Shown piece after piece: positions 1-5,505 of a DNA stretch of 16,549 nt (the first letter of the stretch is position 1; each line of letters begins with the position of its first letter). Where the stretch lies: positions 1-16,549 of the forward strand of contig CAXCCG010000059.1 in NCBI GenBank assembly GCA_963981015.1, in the 5' to 3' direction. The translations under genes and the position numbers were made by a program. Below the pieces are notes generated by a model, which worked only from the letters and a program-made list of their open reading frames with translations, ran no database searches and was not told the origin of the DNA. This stretch comes from Thiopontia sp013349825. Its GTDB lineage: Bacteria > Pseudomonadota > Gammaproteobacteria > GCF-002020875.

Positions 1-6
1 ATTTAT

Positions 7-41
7 CTCGTTCCCACGCTCCAGCGTGGGAACGCATACTG
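7..41 (+). repeat. REP palindrome, left copy flanking the RAYT gene
   Basis: Two perfect 12-nt arms (9-20 and 23-34) are separated by only two bases, so the element can fold into a long GC-rich hairpin. The 35-nt unit 7-41 recurs as its reverse complement at 586-620 with three mismatches. This is the REP type whose arms begin with the GTTCCCACGC motif. Such palindromes are the substrates of RAYT proteins, and one is encoded immediately downstream. Confidence 0.9.
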
Positions 42-51
42 GTTCTGAATA

Positions 52-582
52 ATGGGCAGAAGCCGCTACAAGTTCACTCATCCAGATCAAGCACATTTTG
101 TCACTCTGACAGTTTTGCACTGGATTCCCGTATTTACACGATCAGAAACAGTCAATATCTTACTGGAGTCTCTACGATTCATCACTAAAGAAGGTTTGGT
201 TATCTATGCTTACGTCATTCTGGAAAATCATTGTCATCTGATTTTGCAAAGCACGGCGTTGGATAGGGATATTGCTCGCTTCAAATCCTATACAGCAAAA
301 AAGATTATTCAGCATCTTGCCGAAAATAACATCAAGCAAATTCTGGATCAACTTGCTTTTTACAAAAAAGAACATAAAAGTGATCGTGCCTATCAGTTTT
401 GGCAAGAGGGCGTACATCCGGAGCTGATCCAAAACGATGAAATGATGAGGCAGAAAGTGGAGTATATTCACCATAACCCTGTTAAGCGAGGTTATGTAGA
501 TAACGCTGAACATTGGCGGTATTCCAGTGCACGGAATTATTTAGGGAAACCGGGGTTACTGGAGGTTTGTCGAGAATGGTAG
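52..582 (+). CDS. REP-associated tyrosine transposase (RAYT, Y1 transposase family)
   Basis: A 176-aa protein of the Y1_Tnp (IS200-like, HUH) family, in the subgroup that binds and cleaves single-stranded REP hairpins. Visible signatures are the metal-binding His-x-His pair H60/H62 in the context ENHCHLIL (Cys sits where relatives usually have Val), the candidate nucleophile Tyr80 in FKSYTAK, and the C-terminal block YIHHNPVKRGYV followed by WRYSSARNY, typical of RAYTs. The length is normal and the frame intact. The ATG at 52 lies only 11 bases after the left REP and has no strong ribosome-binding site. The gene is enclosed by inverted REPs, the usual arrangement for a RAYT with its cognate palindromes. 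It is more AT-rich than the core genes to the right, consistent with acquisition. It has probably been domesticated or is semi-mobile; activity cannot be judged from sequence. Confidence 0.92.
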   Translation: MGRSRYKFTHPDQAHFVTLTVLHWIPVFTRSETVNILLESLRFITKEGLVIYAYVILENHCHLILQSTALDRDIARFKSYTAKKIIQHLAENNIKQILDQLAFYKKEHKSDRAYQFWQEGVHPELIQNDEMMRQKVEYIHHNPVKRGYVDNAEHWRYSSARNYLGKPGLLEVCREW

Positions 583-974
583 ATTCGGTATGCATTCCCA
601 CGCAGGAGCGTGGGAACGAGGGGAAAGTTGATACACAAGATGCAGGAGCATTGTTGAATCAACGAGTTGGTAGATTGAAACCCAATAAGGATATGGCGTC
701 AGATTTTATCTATTATCAATTTCAGTCAAAGTATGTGACAGGGGTAATAGAAAAAATCATATTTGGGACTGATCCACCAAACATATCTGGTCAGCAAATT
801 GAATCCATAAAGATAGCAATATCTTCAGAGGAAGAAAGGCAAGTGATGACGGGGGTGTTGTGTTCCATAGACAAAAATATTGAAGAGAAGCAACGCAAAT
901 TCCAGCAGACCAAATCCCTGAAAAAATCCCTGATGCAAGATTTACTGACGGGAAAGAAGAGAGTGTCGGTATGA
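576..974 (+). pseudogene. hsdS: type I restriction-modification specificity subunit, 5'-truncated
   Basis: The open frame ending at 974 carries only the C-terminal end of a type I specificity (S) subunit. It includes LLNQRVGRLKP, part of the second target-recognition domain, then the conserved helical tail with EERQVMTGVLCSIDKNIEE and the typical end LKKSLMQDLLTGKKRV. Intact HsdS proteins are about 400 aa or more, with two recognition domains; here only about 115 codons after the REP at 586-620 look HsdS-like. The coordinates start at an ATG (576) that merely happens to be in frame through the REP. Recognition of a DNA target requires the missing part, so this is a relic. Its stop overlaps the next start (ATGA, 971-974), showing the original operon. 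The break coincides with the REP edge, pointing to REP/RAYT insertion or recombination there. Confidence 0.82.
586..620 (-). repeat. REP palindrome, right copy in inverted orientation
   Basis: Nine-base arms 595-603 and 608-616 enclose AGGA. One further pair fails and another matches outward. The 35-nt unit is the reverse complement of 7-41 apart from three substitutions, so the RAYT gene lies between inverted REPs in a REPIN-like layout. It begins four bases after the RAYT stop codon, and the hsdS remnant starts directly behind it. Confidence 0.9.
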
Positions 975-1282
975 ATACGCTTGAACAGGTTGTCAAATTG
1001 GTATTGAATCAAGAGGTAAGAATATCTGACCACGGGTATGATGAACTGGCAAATGATGGATTGACTGCAAGAGAGGTCATCACGGATGCGGTGTTGGTTG
1101 AGGACTACCCGGATTATCCGAAAGGTGCATCTGTTTTATTGTTACAGAAGGATAGAGAAGGGAAATCAATCCATACGGTATGGGGTATTCCTAAAGGACA
1201 TACAACCCCTACTGTATTGGTCACAGCATATCGACCTGACCCCAAGAAATGGGATAAGAATTTTATGAAGAGGGTGAAATAA
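971..1282 (+). CDS. DUF4258-family protein, toxin-like
   Basis: A 103-aa protein matching the DUF4258 pattern: an early SDHGYDELANDGLTAREV segment (His followed by a helix), a central VEDYPDYPKG turn, then strands ending in VLVTAYRPDPKKWD. Members are small alpha/beta proteins often found in toxin-antitoxin-like pairs and are thought to resemble RelE-type folds. The biochemical activity is not established here. The start overlaps the hsdS stop by four bases, and the stop shares one base with the next start (TAATG), so it is translated from the same operon as its neighbours. Its position inside a type I restriction locus suggests a maintenance or defence accessory role, which is inference from context. 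Confidence 0.75.
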   Translation: MNTLEQVVKLVLNQEVRISDHGYDELANDGLTAREVITDAVLVEDYPDYPKGASVLLLQKDREGKSIHTVWGIPKGHTTPTVLVTAYRPDPKKWDKNFMKRVK

Positions 1283-1494
1283 TGAGTAGAAAACAGAAAA
1301 AATATATCCACGAAGGTGGGTATGTCGCAGAGGTGGAGATTGAGTTACAAGACTCCAATACTGGATGGACTCCAACGATGTCACTGGACGATGCGTACAA
1401 ATTGGATGATGTAAGGGAATCACTCCATCAAGGGGATGTGGTGACTGCATCCAAGAACTCAATTGTTTATGAGATGAAAAGGGTTGCGTTCTGA
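1282..1494 (+). CDS. small acidic protein paired with the DUF4258 gene, antitoxin-like
   Basis: A 70-aa protein with a basic start (SRKQKKYIHEG) and then an acidic body containing YVAEVEIEL, GWTPTMSLDDAYKLDDVRESL and a closing VVTASKNSIVYEMKRV. I recognise the pattern of a YVAEVEVEL strand plus a DDVREAL helix as a widespread small uncharacterised family found next to DUF4258 or BrnT-like genes. I cannot name a formal domain. Its size, acidity and one-base overlap with the upstream gene fit an antitoxin or partner protein. No DNA-binding motif is evident. The functional pairing is inferred from coupling only. Confidence 0.6.
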   Translation: MSRKQKKYIHEGGYVAEVEIELQDSNTGWTPTMSLDDAYKLDDVRESLHQGDVVTASKNSIVYEMKRVAF

Positions 1495-1503
1495 ATAGTC
1501 AAA

Positions 1504-1704
1504 ATGAGAATTGCATACTACGAAGAGGAGGATACCCTCTACATTGAGTTCACCAAGGAACAAATTGTGAGAGATGAGTCGGTGAACTGGAATATCAATA
1601 TTGGATACACCGAGAACAGAATCGGAGAGATGACCATTCTGGAGGCACAGAAGAGTGGAATCTATCCAATGCAGGTGGAAAAAATTGTCTCTGAGGCGGC
1701 ATAG
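1504..1704 (+). CDS. DUF2283 domain-containing protein
   Basis: A 66-aa protein with the DUF2283 hallmarks: MRIAYYEEEDTLYIEF at the start (a strand with the aromatic pattern of the family), VNWNINIGYTENRIGEMTILEA in the middle, and a short hydrophobic tail. DUF2283 proteins are small, uncharacterised and frequently lie beside DUF4258 genes, where they are assumed to act as antitoxin-like partners. The start follows the previous stop by nine bases. With the two genes before it, this makes a three-gene cluster in which either the 70-aa protein or this one could be the cognate partner of the DUF4258 protein. No activity can be deduced. Confidence 0.8.
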   Translation: MRIAYYEEEDTLYIEFTKEQIVRDESVNWNINIGYTENRIGEMTILEAQKSGIYPMQVEKIVSEAA

Positions 1705-1705
1705 A

Positions 1706-1801
1706 GTGAGGAAGCAGAAAAAACAGTTCCATGAAAGGGGGGTTGTCGTTCCAATCTCACACGATCAGTTACTGGCAAAGTTACGTATAGATTTAAAGTG
1801 A
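1706..1801 (+). CDS. 31-codon mini-ORF, possible remnant of a paralogue of the 70-aa protein
   Basis: A GTG-started frame of 31 codons fills the gap between the DUF2283 gene and the hsdR remnant. It starts one base after the DUF2283 stop and ends eight bases before the next ATG. Its product begins RKQKKQFHERGVVV, which lines up with RKQKKYIHEGGYVA of the 70-aa protein at 1282-1494, then diverges. It may be a truncated duplicate or a real micro-gene. No strong ribosome-binding site is seen. Function unknown. Confidence 0.35.
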   Translation: MRKQKKQFHERGVVVPISHDQLLAKLRIDLK

Positions 1802-1809
1802 AATTGTAG

Positions 1810-2232
1810 ATGTCCTCTGACGAATACGACAAGGTAGAGCAACCTGCACTGGAGCAACTCCAGTCCTTGGGGTGGAATTACATTCACGGTTCTGAACTCT
1901 CACCCGATAACTCCGATGAAAGAATCTACTTCAGTGATGTGGTGTTGGAGAGTCATCTCCAGTCTTCGATCCAACGTATCAATCCGTGGATCAGTGAGGA
2001 GAACTTGAGAAAGGTCACTCGTGACCTGATAAGACCACAAACGGTTAAACAATTGGTGACTGCAATGGAGGAGGCAACCTCTATTGTTGAGTTCTTCAAG
2101 AAACCAGATGAGGTTAAAGGAGTGCGTAAAAGCATCAAACGCACCATCCTAGATGAAGAGTTTGGTTCCAGAGAGTTGGTGACTGCAATCACTGACCGAT
2201 TTATGGAATTGGCAAAGGTGAAGTTCAAGTGA
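1810..2232 (+). pseudogene. hsdR: type I restriction endonuclease R subunit with large internal deletion
   Basis: The 140-codon frame joins two ends of an HsdR protein. Residues 1 to about 76 match the HsdR N-terminus: DEYDKVEQPALEQLQSLGW, GSELSPDNSDER and INPWISEENLRKVTRDL. Residues from about 79 on match the extreme C-terminus, with FFKKPDEVKGVRKSIKR and ITDRFMELAKVKFK. Intact HsdR proteins run to roughly 1000 aa. The nuclease motif region, the DEAD/helicase motor and most of the C-terminal assembly domain are missing, so the protein cannot translocate or cleave DNA. The deletion keeps the reading frame, so the downstream metallopeptidase is still translationally coupled (GTGA overlap 2229-2232). 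Whether the miniature protein is made or has a role is unknown. Confidence 0.8.
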
Positions 2233-2969
2233 ACCTGAACCTAAATCTGAATATCTTCAACCGGTCTGACGATGTGGATAGTGAATTTCCTGTTGAAGTC
2301 AAACGTACCAACCGCAGGAAGACAGCATCCATCAAGATTGAAGAGGGAAAGGTGCAGGTCATCATCCCAAAGACTCTATCCAAGAAGGGGCTACAAAAAC
2401 TCATCCAGAAGAAGACCCCTTGGATTCGCAGAAAACTGAAAGATCAGTCTGAATATGCACTCGCCAAACAGAAAGAGTATGTGAGTGGGGAGTCCTTTGC
2501 ATATCTTGGAAAGAATTACCGTCTAAAACTTACTCAGAACGATTCTGATGCGGTTAAGTTGAAAGGTGGTCGATTGGTGTTGGGGGTGGATGAGGATCTC
2601 TCAGAGACTGATAGAGAGGTTTTTGTGAAAGGTGCGTTAGAGAAGTGGTATCTCTCTCATGCAGAAGATAGGTTGAGAGAGAAGACTGCACGATACGCAA
2701 AAATCATTGGTGTGAAACCGTCATCGGTTACATTGAAGAGTTACAAGTCCAGATGGGGAAGTTGTTCCTCTAAGGGGGATATCTCCTACAACTGGAAAAT
2801 CATTATGGCCCCCCACCATATTGTGGATTATGTGGTGGTGCATGAGTTGAGCCATATGATTCAACTCAACCACTCTCCTGCATACTGGAGGTCAGTGGAG
2901 CGATTTATTCCTGATTACCAGCAGTGTCGGAAGTGGTTGAAGGTGAATGGTGTGAGGCTGGAGCTCTGA
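2229..2969 (+). CDS. YgjP/M48-like zinc metallopeptidase (DUF45 family)
   Basis: A 246-aa protein of the YgjP-like (DUF45) metallopeptidase family. It has an N-terminal beta-rich part (about 22-60: VKRTNRRKTASIKI and VIIPKTL), the family block YKSRWGSCSSKGDISYNWKI near 172-191, and the zinc site HELSH (H205, E206, H209) with the third ligand H215 in LNHSPAYW. All catalytic residues are present. The start is GTG at 2229, overlapping the hsdR stop by four bases. The first ten residues are low complexity, alternating Asn and Leu. Genes of this family commonly end type I restriction operons, immediately after hsdR, where their job is not well defined; processing or turnover of the R subunit is a guess. 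It is intact although both hsdS and hsdR beside it are broken. It is probably cytoplasmic, with no signal peptide. Confidence 0.88.
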   Translation: MNLNLNLNIFNRSDDVDSEFPVEVKRTNRRKTASIKIEEGKVQVIIPKTLSKKGLQKLIQKKTPWIRRKLKDQSEYALAKQKEYVSGESFAYLGKNYRLKLTQNDSDAVKLKGGRLVLGVDEDLSETDREVFVKGALEKWYLSHAEDRLREKTARYAKIIGVKPSSVTLKSYKSRWGSCSSKGDISYNWKIIMAPHHIVDYVVVHELSHMIQLNHSPAYWRSVERFIPDYQQCRKWLKVNGVRLEL

Positions 2970-3002
2970 AAAAAAACCCCGTTCAGTGCATTCTGAACGG
3001 GG
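2969..3002 (-). terminator. rho-independent terminator of tRNA-Leu
   Basis: Perfect 10-bp arms at 2977-2986 and 2993-3002 enclose a six-base loop. Read on the - strand, the hairpin is followed by eight T (complement of 2969-2976), the layout of an intrinsic terminator just after the tRNA 3' end. On the + strand no U tract follows, so it would serve the upstream metallopeptidase operon only weakly. Confidence 0.88.
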
Positions 3003-3009
3003 TCTAGTC

Positions 3010-3096
3010 TGGTACCGAGGGGGGGACTTGAACCCCCAAGACATTGCTGCCGGCGGATTTTGAATCCGCTGCGTCTACCAATTCCGCCACCTCGGC
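3010..3096 (-). tRNA. tRNA-Leu, anticodon CAA
   Basis: An 87-nt class II tRNA with encoded CCA. The acceptor stem pairs GCCGAGG with CCTCGGT (first pair G-U). The anticodon stem GCGGA/TCCGC has the loop TTCAAAA, giving anticodon CAA at 3060-3062, which reads UUG leucine codons. A long variable arm and a T arm GGGGG-TTCAAGT-CCCCC complete the fold. It has its own promoter and terminator. Its 3' end faces the accessory region, a usual site for island integration, although no integrase or attachment duplication is visible in this window. Confidence 0.96.
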
Positions 3097-3110
3097 TTTT
3101 CTGGGGGCAA

Positions 3111-3139
3111 ATTATAGGGGGTGTTGAGGCTGGATACAA
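3111..3139 (-). promoter_or_regulatory. promoter of tRNA-Leu
   Basis: On the - strand a perfect TATAAT (+ coordinates 3111-3116) lies 17 bases from TTGTAT (3134-3139). A GC-rich stretch follows the -10 box, as in stringently controlled stable-RNA promoters. The start of transcription would fall about 8-10 bases before the tRNA. Confidence 0.7.
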
Positions 3140-3183
3140 TCATAATGTGTTATTTTTAGTAGCATACATGGACACTATTCCAG

Positions 3184-3189
3184 TATAAT
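3184..3189 (+). promoter_or_regulatory. -10 element of a likely rpmF operon promoter
   Basis: A perfect TATAAT lies 62 bases before the rpmF start. No good -35 box is found at 16-19 bases upstream, so an activator or extended contacts would be needed. It is divergent from the tRNA-Leu promoter, so both fit in about 80 bases. Confidence 0.5.
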
Positions 3190-3204
3190 TCGCCGCAACT
3201 TTGA

Positions 3205-3229
3205 GGCCGTTCCTACGAACGGCCCTTTT
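3205..3229 (+). terminator. terminator- or attenuator-like hairpin in the rpmF leader
   Basis: Perfect 8-bp GC-rich arms 3205-3212 and 3217-3224 close a four-base loop and are followed by CTTTTATT. It sits about 10 bases after the expected transcription start from the TATAAT at 3184 and 27 bases before rpmF. Possible roles are an attenuator controlling rpmF, a 5' stabilising hairpin, or a terminator of read-through. The U run is short, so termination may be partial. Confidence 0.5.
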
Positions 3230-3251
3230 ATTATAATTTTGGAGAACTCCA

Positions 3252-3434
3252 ATGGCTGTACAGCAGAATAAAAAGACTCGTTCCAAGCGTGGTATGCGTC
3301 GTTCACATGACTCATTGACTGCACCATCACTCTCTGTTGATTCAGAGACTGGTGAGACGCATCTTCGTCACCATGTGACACCAGACGGTTACTACCGTGG
3401 TCGTAAAGTCGTTAACACAAACGCCGAAGATTGA
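3252..3434 (+). CDS. rpmF: 50S ribosomal protein L32
   Basis: A 60-aa basic protein beginning AVQQNKKTRSKRGMRRSHD, the signature of bacterial L32, followed by HLRHHVTPDGYYRGRKV. It lacks the two Cys-x-x-Cys pairs of zinc-binding L32 versions, as in most gammaproteobacteria. It is a small protein of the large ribosomal subunit near the peptidyl-transferase region. GGAG at 3241-3244 is a good ribosome-binding site for the ATG at 3252. It heads the fab cluster, as in E. coli, but the usual preceding gene yceD is absent: the tRNA-Leu promoter lies directly upstream. Confidence 0.97.
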   Translation: MAVQQNKKTRSKRGMRRSHDSLTAPSLSVDSETGETHLRHHVTPDGYYRGRKVVNTNAED

Positions 3435-3481
3435 TCTGACCTGATGTTTTGCCTCTCTGGGTCCAATAGGCCAGGGTTGTG

Positions 3482-4498
3482 ATGACAACAATTTCCATTG
3501 ATGCAATGGGAGGGGATTTCGGGCTAGCCGTTACGGTCCCGGCATCTGTACAGGCACTTACAAAAAACCCTGATCTCCAACTTATTTTAGTTGGAGATCA
3601 GTCCAAAATTGAACAAGCTCTGGCAAGGGCTGACAAAGCGCTGCTGAAAAGAGTTCAAATTCAGCACGCTTCTCAGCAGGTAGAGATGGATGAATCTCCA
3701 TCAAACGCACTGCGCAAGAAAAAAGACTCTTCCATGCGTGTGGCACTCAACCGGGTTAAACAAGGAGACGCGGGGGCCTGTGTGAGTGCTGGCAATACCG
3801 GCGCTTTAATGGCAACCTCTCGTTTTGTTTTGAAAATGCTGCCTGGCATTGACCGCCCCGCAATCTGCGGGATGCTTCCTACAGAACGGGGGACCAGCTA
3901 TATGCTCGATCTGGGGGCAAATATTGATGCGACCCCAGAGAGCCTTTTCCAATTTGCTGTCATGGGGGCTGAGTTTGTCTCTGCTGTTGCCAGGATTCAA
4001 ACCCCAACCATTGGTCTACTCAATATTGGTGAAGAGGAGATTAAAGGTAACGAGATGGTCAAACAGGCCGCTGAACTATTATCCCGAAGTGATCTCAACT
4101 ATCATGGTTTTGTTGAAGGGGATGATATCTACAAAGGCACAGTCGATGTGGTTGTCTCTGATGGCTTTGTAGGTAATATTGCACTTAAAGCGAGTGAAGG
4201 GTTGGCCCATATGGTGAGCCACTTTATCCGTACTGAATTCAAACGTACTCTTTTTACCAAAATAGCCGGATTAATCGCAATGCCCGTACTGAACGCTTTT
4301 CGTGGTCGTATTGACCCACGAAACTATAATGGTGCGAGTCTACTGGGGTTGAAAGGGATTGTTGTTAAAAGTCACGGTGGAACCGACATTACCGGTTTCC
4401 AGAATGCCATCCATGTAGCTGTTGCTGAGGTGGAACATGCTGTTCCACAAAAGATTGAAGCACATCTACACCGTACATTGGTTGAGGGAAAAGCATGA
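3482..4498 (+). CDS. plsX: phosphate acyltransferase PlsX
   Basis: A 338-aa protein that converts acyl-ACP and phosphate to acyl-phosphate, the acyl donor for PlsY in phospholipid synthesis. It is a peripheral membrane enzyme. It opens with ISIDAMGGDFG, the family signature, and has CVSAGNTGALMA near 100, GMLPTERGTSYMLDLGAN near 130-150, and the late GLKGIVVKSHGGTD block. The length is normal. A GTG at 3479 directly precedes the ATG at 3482; AGGG at 3473-3476 is spaced better for the ATG, so I prefer it. The stop overlaps the fabH start (ATGA, 4495-4498). This is the classical rpmF-plsX-fabH order linking ribosome and lipid production. Confidence 0.97.
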   Translation: MTTISIDAMGGDFGLAVTVPASVQALTKNPDLQLILVGDQSKIEQALARADKALLKRVQIQHASQQVEMDESPSNALRKKKDSSMRVALNRVKQGDAGACVSAGNTGALMATSRFVLKMLPGIDRPAICGMLPTERGTSYMLDLGANIDATPESLFQFAVMGAEFVSAVARIQTPTIGLLNIGEEEIKGNEMVKQAAELLSRSDLNYHGFVEGDDIYKGTVDVVVSDGFVGNIALKASEGLAHMVSHFIRTEFKRTLFTKIAGLIAMPVLNAFRGRIDPRNYNGASLLGLKGIVVKSHGGTDITGFQNAIHVAVAEVEHAVPQKIEAHLHRTLVEGKA

Positions 4499-5457
4499 AC
4501 TATTCACGAATTGCAGGAACCGGAGGGTATCTCCCGGAAACGATACGCACAAATGCAGATCTAGAGCAGTTGATGGATACCAGTGATGAGTGGATTGTGG
4601 CTCGTACCGGTATTCGCACACGACACATTGCAGCAAAAAATGAGACCACTTGTGACTTGGCAGAAAATGCCTCACGACAGGCCATTGAAGCTGCCGGAAT
4701 CTCACTGGATGAGATTGACCTGATTATTGTTGCGACCACAACACCAGACAAGGTCTTTCCCAGCACTGCTTGTCTATTGCAGCAGCGTCTCGATATCCAT
4801 GGCTGTCCAGCATTTGATGTACAGGCTGTCTGTACAGGTTTTATTTACGGGCTTTCCGTTGCAGATAATTTTATTCGTGCCGGATCAGCAAAATGTGCGT
4901 TGGTTGTAGGGGCAGAGACCATGTCACGTATCACTGATTGGAGTGATCGTGGCACTGCTATTCTATTTGGGGATGGTGCGGGCGCGGTGGTGGTTAAGGC
5001 CTCCGATGAGGCAGGAATACTCTCTACCCACCTCCATGCAGATGGTCAGTATGAGGAGCTGCTGCATGTCCCTGGAGGAGGGATCTCTGCCGGAGAGATT
5101 GGAGAAATTCCCTATATGGAGATGAAAGGAAATGAGGTATTTAAGATGGCAGTCAATACCTTAGGTAAGATAGTTGATGAAACACTTGAGTATAATAACT
5201 TGCAGAAGGAAGATATTGATTGGCTGGTACCACATCAAGCCAATGTGCGTATTATTGCGGCAACTGCCAAGAAACTGAAAATGTCGATGGACCATGTCAT
5301 TCTGACTGTACAAGACCATGGCAACACCTCTGCAGCCTCTGTTCCGTTGGCACTCAACGAAGGTGTGCGTAGTGGAAAGATCCAGCCGGGACAAACCATT
5401 TTGATGGAGGCCTTTGGTGGTGGGTTCACTTGGGGGTCTGTGCTTGCACGTTATTAA
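4495..5457 (+). CDS. fabH: beta-ketoacyl-ACP synthase III (KAS III)
   Basis: A 320-aa thiolase-fold enzyme that condenses acetyl-CoA with malonyl-ACP to start each fatty acid. The catalytic triad is complete: Cys113 in AVCTGF, His247 in VPHQAN and Asn277 in HGNTSAAS. LFGDGAGAVV at 158 and AFGGGFTWGSVLARY at the end are also family-typical. Its ATG overlaps the plsX stop by four bases. A 48-base gap separates it from fabD and contains a palindrome reported separately. Nothing suggests altered substrate range. Confidence 0.97.
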   Translation: MNYSRIAGTGGYLPETIRTNADLEQLMDTSDEWIVARTGIRTRHIAAKNETTCDLAENASRQAIEAAGISLDEIDLIIVATTTPDKVFPSTACLLQQRLDIHGCPAFDVQAVCTGFIYGLSVADNFIRAGSAKCALVVGAETMSRITDWSDRGTAILFGDGAGAVVVKASDEAGILSTHLHADGQYEELLHVPGGGISAGEIGEIPYMEMKGNEVFKMAVNTLGKIVDETLEYNNLQKEDIDWLVPHQANVRIIAATAKKLKMSMDHVILTVQDHGNTSAASVPLALNEGVRSGKIQPGQTILMEAFGGGFTWGSVLARY

Positions 5458-5476
5458 TTTTACAATTGAACGAAAA

Positions 5477-5491
5477 TATTTGAATCAAATA
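5477..5491 (+). promoter_or_regulatory. 15-nt palindrome before fabD, possible operator
   Basis: TATTTGA-A-TCAAATA is a perfect inverted repeat around one central base, ending 14 bases before the fabD ATG. The gap between fabH and fabD is the first non-overlapping junction of the lipid genes after plsX. The dyad resembles winged-helix (MarR-like) operators in shape, but no regulator is encoded here. It may equally be chance in AT-rich DNA. Confidence 0.3.
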
Positions 5492-5505
5492 AGGTATTCA
5501 ACTCA

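Noticed and set aside
172..513. 113-codon antisense frame inside the RAYT gene
   Set aside because: The + strand gene has clear Y1 transposase motifs; the antisense product has none.
1440..1449. GGTGACTGCA repeated at 1440, 2056 and 2179
   Set aside because: All three encode Val-Thr-Ala in coding frames; ten bases of similarity is expected by shared codon choice.
2915..3139. Open frame on the - strand across the tRNA-Leu
   Set aside because: It runs through the tRNA and its terminator; the translated tRNA sequence is a common false protein.
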